A DNA stretch of 64,000 nucleotides from Nitrospira sp. (GTDB taxonomy: Bacteria > Nitrospirota > Nitrospiria > Nitrospirales > Nitrospiraceae), in assembly GCA_016873435.1 (NCBI GenBank), contig VGXF01000007.1, positions 1 to 64,000 on the forward strand, written 5' to 3'. A program made the translations under genes and the position numbers. The notes under the pieces were generated by a model. The model ran no database searches. It worked only from the letters and a program-made list of their open reading frames with translations, and had not been told where the DNA came from. Positions within the stretch are counted from its first letter, which is position 1; every line of letters starts with the position of its first letter. This document shows, piece after piece, positions 8,916-17,241 of the stretch.

Positions 8916-9024
8916 GCACCAGGCTCTGATTGGTGCTCGCAAGCTCCGGTCAGGGCTCTTCTTTTGTGAGGAGAAGCGAACAGATGGCACCTAATGGATG
9001 GTAGCCAAAGGACAAGATTTCGGT
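8916..9024 (+). promoter_or_regulatory. Hairpin-rich leader of purA
   Basis: Three successive hairpins fit between the promoter and purA. The first is GCACCA/TGGTGC around a 9-nt loop (8916-8936). The second is CTTCT/AGAAG near 8960-8980. The third is GGCACC paired with GGT-A-GCC across TAATGGAT (about 8984-9006). The leader could be a regulatory RNA or attenuator for purA, or a small RNA. I do not recognise a known riboswitch family in it. Confidence 0.35.
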
Positions 9025-9049
9025 TCTTCGCTATTCGCTAAGCAACGAC

Positions 9050-10357
9050 ATGGCTAATGTAGTGATCGTCGGCGTGCAGTGGGGCGACGAGGGCAAGGGA
9101 AAGATCGTGGACATCCTTGCCCGCGATGCGGATCTCATCGTCCGCTATCAAGGCGGCTCCAACGCCGGCCATACGGTCATCAATCATCACGGCACCTTTG
9201 TGTTTCATCTCGTGCCCTCCGGCGTGCTCTATCCCGGGAAGGTTTGCATCATTGGCAACGGCGTCGTGATCGATCCGGCCGCACTGATCGAGGAAATGGA
9301 TGGTCTGCAAACCAAGGGCGTGAAGTTCGGGCGCAACTTTGTGATCAGCGAGCGGGCCCACGTGATTCTGCCCTATCACAAGGCGATCGAGAAGGCGTCC
9401 GAGCAGTCCAAGGGGTCGCGCAAGATCGGCACAACCGGCCGCGGCATCGGTCCCTGCTATTCCGACAAGATGGCTCGGATCGGCATCCGCATGGGCGATC
9501 TGCTCAATCCGCATCTCTTCCGGCGCAAGCTGGAGGAGAATCTGGCCGAGATGAACACCTTCCTCGACCGTCTGTACAAGGCGGAAGGGTTCCAAGTGGA
9601 GAAAATTTTTCAGCAGTACATGGGCTATGCCGACCGGCTGAAGAATTCCATCGTGGATACAACCGTATTGCTCAATCAGGCGGTGGACCGCGGCAAGTGC
9701 GTGCTGTTTGAAGGTGCGCAGGGCACACACCTGGACGTAGACGGAGGGACCTATCCCTTTGTCACGTCCTCCAGCTCGGCGGCCGGTGGTGCCTGCACCG
9801 GCACGGGCGTGGGGCCGACGAAGATCGATGGCGTCCTGGGTATCGCCAAGGCCTACGCGACGCGCGTGGGCGGGGGGCCGTTCCCGACAGAATTGAAGGA
9901 CGACATTGGGGGCGGACTACAAGAAAGGGGAAAGGAGTTTGGTGCGACCACCGGGCGGCCCCGGCGCTGCGGATGGTTTGACGGCGTTGTCGCGCGCTAC
10001 GCCACGCGCGTCAACGGGCTGACCGCGCTCGCTGTCACCAAGCTCGACGTGCTCGACGGCTGTAAGGAGATCAAGCTCTGTAAGGGCTATCGGTACGGCG
10101 GCAAGGTCTACAGGGACATGCCGGCGGACCTGCACGTACTCGAGAACTGCGCGCCGGTCTACGAAACGTTCAAGGGCTGGGCCGCGCCGACCACTGGTAT
10201 CACGTCCTATGCCAAGCTGCCACGTGAGGCCAAGCGGTATCTAGCGCGTGTTGAAGAAGTCTCAGCCTGCCCGATTGATATCATCTCCACCGGATCGAAG
10301 CGTGGGGAAACCATCGTTCTGCGCAACCCAATGACCAAGTCCCGCCGGAAACGCTGA
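9050..10357 (+). CDS. purA: Adenylosuccinate synthetase
   Basis: A 435-residue enzyme joining IMP and aspartate with GTP, the first committed step to AMP. The N-terminal VQWGDEGKGKIVD loop is at 9-21, the HVILPYHKA segment at about 102-110, and TTGRPRRCGWFD (base-binding loop) at about 299-310. The family normally has about 430 residues. The start is the ATG at 9050; no strong Shine-Dalgarno precedes it. It is a single-gene unit behind its own consensus promoter and a long leader, followed by tRNA-Lys. Confidence 0.97.
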   Translation: MANVVIVGVQWGDEGKGKIVDILARDADLIVRYQGGSNAGHTVINHHGTFVFHLVPSGVLYPGKVCIIGNGVVIDPAALIEEMDGLQTKGVKFGRNFVISERAHVILPYHKAIEKASEQSKGSRKIGTTGRGIGPCYSDKMARIGIRMGDLLNPHLFRRKLEENLAEMNTFLDRLYKAEGFQVEKIFQQYMGYADRLKNSIVDTTVLLNQAVDRGKCVLFEGAQGTHLDVDGGTYPFVTSSSSAAGGACTGTGVGPTKIDGVLGIAKAYATRVGGGPFPTELKDDIGGGLQERGKEFGATTGRPRRCGWFDGVVARYATRVNGLTALAVTKLDVLDGCKEIKLCKGYRYGGKVYRDMPADLHVLENCAPVYETFKGWAAPTTGITSYAKLPREAKRYLARVEEVSACPIDIISTGSKRGETIVLRNPMTKSRRKR

Positions 10358-10469
10358 CGAGCGGTTCCCGGCAGCCGTCACTCGGCATTCGTTCTTGAAC
10401 AAGTACCCATCGAAAATGGTAAGCTGGCTTGCCTTCAACGAATGACGATTCACAAATAACGTCTTCGGA

Positions 10470-10545
10470 GAGCCGGTAGCTCAGTTGGTAGAGCATCGCC
10501 CTTTTAAGGCGAGGGTCCTGGGTTCGAGTCCCAGCCGGCTCACCA
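10470..10545 (+). tRNA. tRNA-Lys(UUU)
   Basis: A 76-nt cloverleaf from GAGCCGG to CCGGCTC-ACCA. The anticodon stem TCGCC/GGCGA closes the loop CTTTTAA, anticodon TTT. The T loop reads GGTTCGAGTCC, and the CCA is encoded. It lies 112 bases after purA. Confidence 0.96.
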
Positions 10546-10571
10546 TATTATTCAAGAGTTTGTGTGTCTCT

Positions 10572-10592
10572 CCGTCAGCGGCCAGCTGACGG
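10572..10592 (+). terminator. Hairpin after tRNA-Lys
   Basis: An 8-bp perfect stem CCGTCAGC/GCTGACGG with a 5-nt loop, 26 bases after the tRNA end. A weak T-containing tract (GCTATTTT) starts 6 bases later. It is probably the end of the tRNA transcript. Confidence 0.45.
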
Positions 10593-10703
10593 CCGGTGCT
10601 ATTTTAGGCTCCTCAGCCGGTGCAACTTAGAAAACCGCGCGAAGTGAGATACGACCTACAACTATTCAACGAGTGGGATCTGACGGCAAAACACGAGTGA
10701 CGC

Positions 10704-11015
10704 ATGCTGAAACTCACGCGCTCAGCCATTGAACGGCTTAAGGTGCTCGTCCTCGAGCATCCGGAGGATCCCGTTGTCCGCGTGCAGGTGACGGACGTGG
10801 ATGAGCAGCAGCTGGTCTTCGGCATCACGTTGGAGGATAAAGTCCAGCCGGATGATGAGGAGCAGTCTGTCGACGGTTTGACGGTCGCAATCCCTGCCAC
10901 CAGCGCGGCGCGGTTAGGCGGCATCACGATGGACTACCAGGAACCGGGCGGGTTCAAATTTCATCATGCAGAACCGGAGAAAGATTTCCGACTCGATCTC
11001 CTCAATCTCAACTGA
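10704..11015 (+). CDS. IscA/HesB-fold protein lacking all cluster cysteines
   Basis: A 103-residue protein with the A-type iron-sulfur carrier fold: an N-terminal helix LTRSAIERLKVLV, then strands, VDGLTVAIPATSAARLGGITMDY and GGFKFHHAEP. A-type carriers such as IscA use three conserved cysteines (one after the first strand, two near the C-terminus). Here there is no cysteine in the whole protein, and the C-terminal CGCG segment is replaced by DFRLDLLNLN. It therefore cannot carry a cluster in the usual way. It lies 25 bases upstream of an FKBP gene on the same strand. Confidence 0.75.
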   Translation: MLKLTRSAIERLKVLVLEHPEDPVVRVQVTDVDEQQLVFGITLEDKVQPDDEEQSVDGLTVAIPATSAARLGGITMDYQEPGGFKFHHAEPEKDFRLDLLNLN

Positions 11016-11040
11016 GTAACTTATTAACCAAGGAGCAGAC

Positions 11041-11385
11041 ATGGCTGACGTGACCACTGCCTCGGGACTGAAATACGACGATTTGAAAGTCGGCACCGGC
11101 GCTGAAGCGAAAGCCGGGCAGACCGTCAGCGTGCACTACACTGGCTGGCTGACGGATGGAAAGAAGTTTGACTCTAGCGTGGACCGGGGCCAGCCCTTTC
11201 AGTTTGCGCTCGGGCTCGGCCAGGTCATCAAGGGCTGGGATGAGGGCGTGCAAGGTATGAAAGTCGGCGGCAAGCGCAAGCTGACAATCCCGCCCGGGCT
11301 GGGGTACGGCGCGCGCGGAGCCGGCGGCGTCATTCCGCCGAACGCCACGCTGGTCTTTGACGTGGAACTGCTCGGCGTGAAATAA
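11041..11385 (+). CDS. FKBP-type peptidyl-prolyl isomerase
   Basis: A 114-residue single-domain FKBP. Family landmarks are [38 protein letters not shown] and [17 protein letters not shown]. There is no signal peptide, so a cytoplasmic folding catalyst is likely. The AAGGAG ribosome binding site (bases 11030-11035) is well placed before the ATG. It is close behind the IscA-like gene and 11 bases before the methyltransferase gene, so it probably belongs to the same operon. Confidence 0.95.
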   Translation: MADVTTASGLKYDDLKVGTGAEAKAGQTVSVHYTGWLTDGKKFDSSVDRGQPFQFALGLGQVIKGWDEGVQGMKVGGKRKLTIPPGLGYGARGAGGVIPPNATLVFDVELLGVK

Positions 11386-11396
11386 CCGCCGGTAGC

Positions 11397-12569
11397 ATGG
11401 GCGGTTCGCTCCAGCAGTTTTTTGCGCCGTGCCCGCGCGGATTGGAGTCCGTGCTGGCCGGTGAACTGACCGCGCTCGGCGCGCAGGATCTCATCCCGAC
11501 GCCGGGGGGGGTGGGTTTCGCTGGTCCGTTTGATCTTTGCTACCGTGTCAACCTCGAAAGCCGGATCGCCAGCCGCGTCCTCTGGCGGCTCTGGCACGGG
11601 CCCTACCGTTCCGAGCAGGATCTCTACGATGCCGCGCGGAGGCTTCGCTGGACAGACTGGTTCTCCGTCGGCCGTTCGATCAAGGTGAAGGTCAGCGCGC
11701 AGAAGTGCCCGCTCAAGAGTCTCGACTTCGCTACGCTCCGTATCAAGGACGCTGTCTGCGACGCCTTTCGTTCCGCGGGGCAGGCACGCCCCAACGTGGA
11801 CACGGCTACGCCCGACCTGCGGATCGACACCTTTCTGGATGCGACGTACGCCACCATGTATCTTGACACTTCCGGTGAGCCACTCTTCAAGCGCGGCCTG
11901 CGCCAGGTGCGTACCGAAGCGCCGCTGCGAGAGAATCTGGCTGCGGGCATTCTCAAGCTGGCTGGTTGGACGCCGGAGCAGATATTGCTCGATCCCATGT
12001 GTGGCAGCGGAACGTTCTTGCTCGAAGCGGCGCAGATCGTACGGGGTATTGCGCCGGGATCCGGCCGCCGCTTTGCGTTCGAGAAACTGGCTGGGTTCGA
12101 CGAGCGTATGTGGCGGGGCATCTGTGACGAGAGTCGTGCGCGCCAGCGCCCAGGCATGCTCCGTACACTCTATGGCAGTGACGTGAACGGTGCCACACTG
12201 GCGACGACAAAGGTTAATCTGGAAGCGGCCGGTCTGGCGGAGGCTGTCTCGCTGAAGCAGGTGAGCGTGCTCGACGTGAAACCGCCGGAGGCGTCCGGTC
12301 TGCTCGTCATGAATCCGCCTTATGGCTTAAGGACGGGGGAGGAAGCTGAGCTGGCCTCGTTTTATCCGAAGCTCGGCGATGTGCTCAAACAGCGGTTTGC
12401 CGGCTGGCGCGCCTGTATTTTTACCGCCGATTTGCGTCTGCCAAAACTGATCCGCCTGACGCCGTCCCGCCGCACACCGCTCTCTAACGGTGCCTTGGTA
12501 TGCCGACTCTATGAGTTTGCGCTCGTGCAGGGTTCGATGCGGCGGACGCCGTCGAAGCAGGAGGTCTGA
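11397..12569 (+). CDS. RlmL-like 23S rRNA (guanine-N2) methyltransferase
   Basis: A 390-residue protein with an N-terminal ferredoxin-like/THUMP region (residues 1-150) and a C-terminal Rossmann methyltransferase. SAM-binding motif I is LLDPMCGSGTFLLEA (about 197-211) and the catalytic NPPYG box is at about 303-308 (VMNPPYGLRTGEE). This matches the RlmL/YcbY N-terminal half, which methylates G2445 in E. coli; the RlmK half is absent, as in many bacteria. The start at the first ATG follows the FKBP stop by 11 bases and lacks a clear ribosome binding site. Confidence 0.88.
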   Translation: MGGSLQQFFAPCPRGLESVLAGELTALGAQDLIPTPGGVGFAGPFDLCYRVNLESRIASRVLWRLWHGPYRSEQDLYDAARRLRWTDWFSVGRSIKVKVSAQKCPLKSLDFATLRIKDAVCDAFRSAGQARPNVDTATPDLRIDTFLDATYATMYLDTSGEPLFKRGLRQVRTEAPLRENLAAGILKLAGWTPEQILLDPMCGSGTFLLEAAQIVRGIAPGSGRRFAFEKLAGFDERMWRGICDESRARQRPGMLRTLYGSDVNGATLATTKVNLEAAGLAEAVSLKQVSVLDVKPPEASGLLVMNPPYGLRTGEEAELASFYPKLGDVLKQRFAGWRACIFTADLRLPKLIRLTPSRRTPLSNGALVCRLYEFALVQGSMRRTPSKQEV

Positions 12570-12619
12570 CGTGCGCGTACTAGAGTTCCGCCCTGCGTTG
12601 GGGGGGGCGGGCGGGCTGG

Positions 12620-13279
12620 CTGTCGACCGCTGAACCAATGTGAGATCGGTAAACACGAACCCGTCGCGCGTGGCGACTGGGCCGGGCGGGATGGGAATCG
12701 GTCGATTGAACATGGGCCCGGCGTAGGTAAAGGTGTGAAATTCGCTCCGCTCGCCGCAGGGGTCCACCGTCGTTGGCAAGTCTCTCAGCAGCCACTCGTC
12801 GAAGGCCGTCCGGCAAAGACCGGATCGAACTGGTTCGGATCCACGCAGGTCAGATGGGCGTGCAATCCGGAGGCGACCATGCAGGTCGCCAGTTGTCCGG
12901 TGGACTGCCCCCACAGCGGGAAGATTGGCTCGATGCCGGTACCGGCCAGCCGCCGCTCGGGGTATTGCCGCACATCCTCCAGAAACAGATTGCCGAACGC
13001 CATCTGGGTGATACCCTCCGCTCTGGCCCGGGCGGTCGTGCCGTGCATCGTGTTTTCGTAACGGTCAGTTGAGCAGGGAAGGGGAAGTGGCACTTTGATC
13101 AGCGGCAGACCCGTTGCTGCGGCCTGGGGTCCAGTAGGTCCTCGCGCACGGCGTGCATGGCCACACGGGCGACCGTTTGATTGACGGCCGTCAGGAGTCC
13201 CACCACGTCCACGTCATGCTGGGTCCGCAGCACGTAGAGCGTCCAGGCGCTGTCCTTGCCGCTGCTTCAGGACAGCCAT
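12620..13279 (-). pseudogene. Frameshifted PP-loop (diphthine-ammonia ligase-like) gene
   Basis: The minus strand here reads as a member of the MJ0570/Dph6-type PP-loop ATPase family, split over frames. The first part (13279 to about 13100) holds the PP loop SGKDSAWTLYVLRTQ. The second (about 13125 to 12790) holds LPLIKVPLPLPCSTDRY, LFLEDVRQYPERRLAGTG and LTCVDP. The third (about 12830 to 12640) holds VDPCGERSEFHTFTYAGPMF and RDGFVFTDL. The order of the parts is that of one intact protein, so at least two frameshifts broke the gene, and a third seems to lie just before the PP loop. No intact copy is nearby. Confidence 0.8.
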
Positions 13280-13418
13280 GTCTTTGGTCGCCGAGAGGAT
13301 GCATTCGCCACGGCGGGGAGGTATCATAGGGTACCGAGCCGTTCAATGATTTCTCGCGGAGTGGGTACGGTCCTCGGTTTCAAACGACCAAGGGAATAGG
13401 AAGAAAGGAGGCCGCCCC

Positions 13419-13853
13419 ATGAGCGATAAAAAGGCAAATCCCGTGTCCATTCCTGATCCGATCGAGAAAGTGGTCAAAACCGAATCCGAGTGGAGAGCCC
13501 TTCTGACAGCAGAGCAGTTCAACGTTCTGCGGCACGAGGGTACCGAGCGGGCCTTCACCGGCAAGTACCACGACAACCATGCCGCCGGCCTCTACCAGTG
13601 TGCCGGCTGCGCATTGCCGCTGTTTTCCTCCGAGCACAAATTCGACAGTGGCACCGGCTGGCCGAGCTTTTGGCAGCCGATCGATTCGCGTGTAGTGGGG
13701 ACCACGACCGACACGAAATTCTTCATGCGGCGGACCGAAGTCCACTGTGCGCGGTGCAACGGTCACCTGGGACATGTGTTCAACGACGGGCCCCGCCCAA
13801 CGGGCTTGCGGTACTGCATCAATTCGGCGGCGCTGCAGTTTCGCTCCGCGTAA
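13419..13853 (+). CDS. msrB: Peptide-methionine (R)-S-oxide reductase
   Basis: A 144-residue repair enzyme for the R-epimer of methionine sulfoxide. Structural zinc cysteines are CAGC and CARC (in CARCNGHLGHVFNDG). The catalytic cysteine lies in RYCINSAALQF near the end. GTGWPSFW is diagnostic of the family. It has no signal peptide, so it is cytoplasmic. AGAAAGGAGG, one of the strongest ribosome binding sites in the window, lies 7 bases before the ATG. It stands alone between a pseudogene and a gene-poor stretch. Confidence 0.96.
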   Translation: MSDKKANPVSIPDPIEKVVKTESEWRALLTAEQFNVLRHEGTERAFTGKYHDNHAAGLYQCAGCALPLFSSEHKFDSGTGWPSFWQPIDSRVVGTTTDTKFFMRRTEVHCARCNGHLGHVFNDGPRPTGLRYCINSAALQFRSA

Positions 13854-13907
13854 GACGATGCCAGGAGCCGCTCGGCAGGGTTCCTGATCTCCTGCCCGGT
13901 GCTTTCC

Positions 13908-14180
13908 TCACGCAGGCCTGAGCACGGCGTTGATGCCGCCGAGACGGAGGGCGGCGTAGGAGCAGTCCATCTCGGGCAATTGCGTCACATGAACGGCCGG
14001 GTGCCCACCCGTGCCGACCGGGCCTTCCACGTTCTGCCCAGACCGCACCCGTATGCCTGCCCGCGGCGCGAGCGTTGTGATAATCCAGATCAGATCGTGG
14101 GCTTTGCTGCTGGGCTCGTCGGTTTGTGGAACTGGCACAGTGAATAGCAAATCGGCAACCAGCCCGGCAGGTAGAACCAT
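13908..14180 (-). CDS. Doubtful small ORF or gene remnant
   Basis: In the 611-base gap between msrB and the Phd-like gene, the minus strand has a 90-codon frame. Some stretches look protein-like (SSKAHDLIWIITTLAPRAGI, then EMDCSYAALRLGGINAVL). The frame is open upstream back to the palindrome at 14221-14252. I recognise no family, and it may be the relic of a longer gene. The rest of the gap is an AT-rich run (14290-14450) with no gene. Confidence 0.25.
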   Translation of the reverse strand: MVLPAGLVADLLFTVPVPQTDEPSSKAHDLIWIITTLAPRAGIRVRSGQNVEGPVGTGGHPAVHVTQLPEMDCSYAALRLGGINAVLRPA

Positions 14181-14220
14181 CTGACGAGACAGAGGCGTGC
14201 ACAGGAGTTGCGTGAGGCCT

Positions 14221-14252
14221 CCTTAGTTACAGAATTGGAATTCTGGCTAAGG
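14221..14252. repeat. Near-perfect 32-bp palindrome
   Basis: CCTTAG (14221-14226) pairs with CTAAGG (14247-14252), and CAGAATT (14230-14236) with AATTCTG (14239-14245). Only a TTA/G mismatch separates the two stems. The site begins the AT-rich gap ahead of the orphan antitoxin gene. It could be an operator, a terminator or the end of a lost element. Confidence 0.55.
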
Positions 14253-14464
14253 TCGCCAGGTGCTTATGCAGAGCGTGGCACGGCTGTGATGCTCAAGTCC
14301 CCACTTTTTTTTCAACAGCAAACAGTAGCTTTTTGAACATCATCAGTATATATTTACGCATATGCAAGTATATTGACGCCTTTTTTCTAACTCGTCTGCA
14401 ATGAAATAATAGCTCTGAAGAATACGGCAGTAAATGTTTTGGTGTACGTAGAGGAGGTCGAGGC

Positions 14465-14770
14465 ATGAAGACCATCGCGGTCCGCGAACTTCAGAAATGC
14501 ATCAAGGAATGCGTGGATCATTCGCAAAAATCCTGTGTCGTTGTGACGCGACATGGCAGACCCTCGGCTATTCTAATCGGTGTGGAGGGGCGGGATTGGG
14601 AGGAATTGATCACGCGCACCGCTCCCGAATTAGCCAAGCACATTCCGACCTCGTTCCAGGCGACCCAGCACAAGGCAGAATCAACTGACCACGGGGACCA
14701 CGAACCGGCGTCCAGGCAGCCACCGACAGAATTCATGTCCAAGCTCCGGCGATTTCTACCGGGACTCTAG
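14465..14770 (+). CDS. Phd/YefM-type antitoxin, no toxin partner visible
   Basis: A 101-residue protein whose first 60 residues match Phd/YefM DNA-binding antitoxins (KTIAVRELQKCIKECVD, VVVTRHGRPSAILIGVEG, DWEEL). These normally repress their own operon and neutralise a toxin encoded next to them. Here the next coding gene is 237 bases on and is a radical SAM enzyme, so it is an orphan or has another role. The C-terminal tail (about 65-101) is polar and Pro/His-rich. AGAGGAGG lies at good spacing before the ATG. The upstream DNA is AT-rich, unlike its surroundings. Confidence 0.75.
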   Translation: MKTIAVRELQKCIKECVDHSQKSCVVVTRHGRPSAILIGVEGRDWEELITRTAPELAKHIPTSFQATQHKAESTDHGDHEPASRQPPTEFMSKLRRFLPGL

Positions 14771-15007
14771 CCCGGAGTAATCATCAGTGCTGCTGTAATC
14801 ACGCAAGTGCTGCTGCGTCAAGCCAGGCTGCGCGTTCCGTGGCCCGGTGAGCTCACCGCGTTCCTTCCTCGTGCCGGGGGCCTAGCACTCCGACAGTGTA
14901 CAGCGGGCGGACCAGACCTAGCGCAAGGTGCGCAAGCAGCGCGCGCCGGGTAGAGCGTCGTCTGTGTCTGGCGCAGGGAGGGCGCGGTGTGATAGTTCTA
15001 GACGGCC

Positions 15008-17161
15008 ATGACGCCGTCCGTTCTGCTCGTCATTCCTCCACTAACCCAGCTTAATACACCCTATCCCTCGACCGCCTATCTCATGGGCTTTCTACGCGCG
15101 CGGGGCTGGCGCGTGCGGCAGGCCGATCTCGGCATCGAGATGGCGCTGGCCCTGTTTTCGCGCGGAGGATTGTCGCGCGTGTTCGAGGGGGTTCGTGCCA
15201 TAGGTGGCGCAGCCCCCGGCGAGGCCCGGCAGATGCTCGCGCTTGAGGTGGCCTATCTGGATACAATAGATCCGGTCGTGGCGTTTCTCCAGGGACGGGA
15301 CTTGAGTCTGGCGCCGCGCATCTGTCAGGGGCAATTCCTGCCGCAGGGGCCCCGGTTTGCAGCCCGTTCCCGTGTGCCGGCAGCGTCGACAACTGATCAG
15401 GCCAAGCATCTGGCCACGCTCTATCTGGAAGACCTTGCTGATCTGGTGCAGGCCACCGTGGCGCCGCAATTCGCGCTCAGCCGTTACGCGGAGCATGTGG
15501 GTGTGTCGGCCACGCGTTTCGATACCGTACTGGAAGCTCTCGCGCCGCCACCAAGCCTGACCGACAACTGGATGCTGGAGGCCTTCTGGCGGCATGTGGA
15601 CTCAACGGCGCCGACTGTGGTCGGCCTGTCCGTGCCGTTTCCGGGCAATCTTTATGGAGCGTTTCGCGTCGCGCAGGCGCTCAAAACAAAGCGGCCTGAC
15701 GTAAAGATCGTGCTCGGTGGTGGCTATGTCAACACGGAATTACGGCGACTGTCCGATCCGCGCGTGTTCGACTATTGCGACTACATCATGCTTGACGACG
15801 GAGAGTGGCCCTGGCAGTGCCTACTCGAACATATGTCAGGGACGCGCGAGGAGGGAGATTTGAAGCGGACCTTCGTACGTACGAGCGGGGCAGTGGTCGT
15901 TCGCAACGGGACGCGCGACCCAGACGTCACAATGGCCCAGGCGGGCACACCGACGTATGACGGTCTACCGCTGGACCGCTACCTCTCCATTCTGGACACA
16001 CTCAATCCGATGCACCGGCTCTGGTCGGACGGCCACTGGAACAGGCTGACGGTTGCGCATGGCTGTTACTGGAAGCAATGCACCTTTTGCGATGTCGGGC
16101 TGGACTACATCGGCCGGTATGAGGCCGCGCCGAGCGCGATTCTCGTCGATCGCATCGAGGCCCTGATCGCCGAAACGGGCCGGCGCGGATTTCACTTCGT
16201 GGACGAGGCGGCACCGCCGCACGGACTCAAAGATTTGGCTCTGGCCCTGCTGGAGCGGCATGTGACCATCAGTTGGTGGGGCAACATTCGCTTTGAGGAG
16301 GCCTTCACGCCGGATCTCTGCCGCCTGCTGGCGGCCTCCGGCTGCGTGGCGGTGAGTGCGGGGCTGGAGGCGGCGTCCGACCGGCTGCTGGCTGAGATGA
16401 AAAAAGGCATTACCGTGGACCAGACGGCGCGTGTGGCGCAGGGATTTCGTCAGGCGGGCATTCTCGTGCATGCCTATTTGATGTACGGTCTGCCGGGCGA
16501 GACGATTGCCGAAACCGTCGATGCGCTGGAGCGGGTCCGCCAATTGTTCGCCGCCGGGCTGATTCAATCTGCCTTCTGGCATAAGTTCGTGGCGACGGCG
16601 CACAGTCCGGTCGGATTGAATCCGGCAGCGCACGGTATCCGCATTACCGGCCCGTCGTTCAGCGGATTTGCCGAAAACGATCTTATGCACGAGGATCCCA
16701 AGGGGCAGGCGCCGGCTTGGCTCGGCGAAGGACTGCGCCGGGCCACGATGAATTATCTGGAAGGGGAAGGGCTGGCGCTGCCGGTGCGGCACTGGTTTTC
16801 GCATCGGGTGTCGTCGCCACGCTTGCCGAAACGATGGGTTGCCGGTGTCTTGGCGCAGCCGCTGGACCGCGAGGATCACGCCGTGGAGCGACGGCTGGTC
16901 TGGACCGGTGGCGAATCGGTCGTCGAATCCGCCGGGCGTGGCCGGTCCCGCGTGATTCTGCCGACGAGAGCCGACGATGTGACACTGGAGCTGCCGTCTC
17001 AGCAGGCCGTGTGGCTGGGGGATCTGCTGCGTGCGTGCACACCGAAATCCGGGACTCGCTATCCGGTCTGGAAAGACGTGATGGCTGCGAAGCACGGCAC
17101 GGCATTTGCCAAATCGGGCGGGTGGAAAAAAGTCAGGACGGCGGGGCTGCTGCTCGTCTAG
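15008..17161 (+). CDS. B12-binding-type radical SAM protein with CX4CX2C cluster motif
   Basis: A 717-residue enzyme. Residues 1-290 hold an N-terminal region with a cobalamin-binding-like segment (VVGLSVPFPGNLYG, VLGGGYVNTELRRL). The radical SAM core follows, with the cluster cysteines at C353, C358 and C361 (HGCYWKQCTFCD), spacing CX4CX2C instead of the canonical CX3CX2C. A helical C-terminal domain runs from about 540. Family members typically perform methylations or carbon rearrangements; the substrate is unknown. It stands alone, closed by a strong terminator. Its start is the first ATG, with a GGGAGGG tract about 20 bases upstream. Confidence 0.85.
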   Translation: MTPSVLLVIPPLTQLNTPYPSTAYLMGFLRARGWRVRQADLGIEMALALFSRGGLSRVFEGVRAIGGAAPGEARQMLALEVAYLDTIDPVVAFLQGRDLSLAPRICQGQFLPQGPRFAARSRVPAASTTDQAKHLATLYLEDLADLVQATVAPQFALSRYAEHVGVSATRFDTVLEALAPPPSLTDNWMLEAFWRHVDSTAPTVVGLSVPFPGNLYGAFRVAQALKTKRPDVKIVLGGGYVNTELRRLSDPRVFDYCDYIMLDDGEWPWQCLLEHMSGTREEGDLKRTFVRTSGAVVVRNGTRDPDVTMAQAGTPTYDGLPLDRYLSILDTLNPMHRLWSDGHWNRLTVAHGCYWKQCTFCDVGLDYIGRYEAAPSAILVDRIEALIAETGRRGFHFVDEAAPPHGLKDLALALLERHVTISWWGNIRFEEAFTPDLCRLLAASGCVAVSAGLEAASDRLLAEMKKGITVDQTARVAQGFRQAGILVHAYLMYGLPGETIAETVDALERVRQLFAAGLIQSAFWHKFVATAHSPVGLNPAAHGIRITGPSFSGFAENDLMHEDPKGQAPAWLGEGLRRATMNYLEGEGLALPVRHWFSHRVSSPRLPKRWVAGVLAQPLDREDHAVERRLVWTGGESVVESAGRGRSRVILPTRADDVTLELPSQQAVWLGDLLRACTPKSGTRYPVWKDVMAAKHGTAFAKSGGWKKVRTAGLLLV

Positions 17162-17173
17162 CGCACACAAATA

Positions 17174-17199
17174 GAAAGGCCGCCTGGCGGCGGCCTTTC
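17174..17199. terminator. Bidirectional intrinsic terminator
   Basis: An 11-bp stem GAAAGGCCGCC/GGCGGCCTTTC with the loop TGGC. The A and T ends of the arms provide U tracts in both directions, so it can stop both the radical SAM gene and the convergent peroxiredoxin gene. Confidence 0.85.
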
Positions 17200-17241
17200 G
17201 CGGGAAGACGTTCCAGTTCCCTGGTGCTACGCGTCAGGTCC

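Noticed and set aside
15965-17170. A 401-codon minus-strand frame under the radical SAM gene
   Set aside because: The plus strand has clear radical SAM motifs; the antisense product is Arg/His/Gln-rich with no domain.
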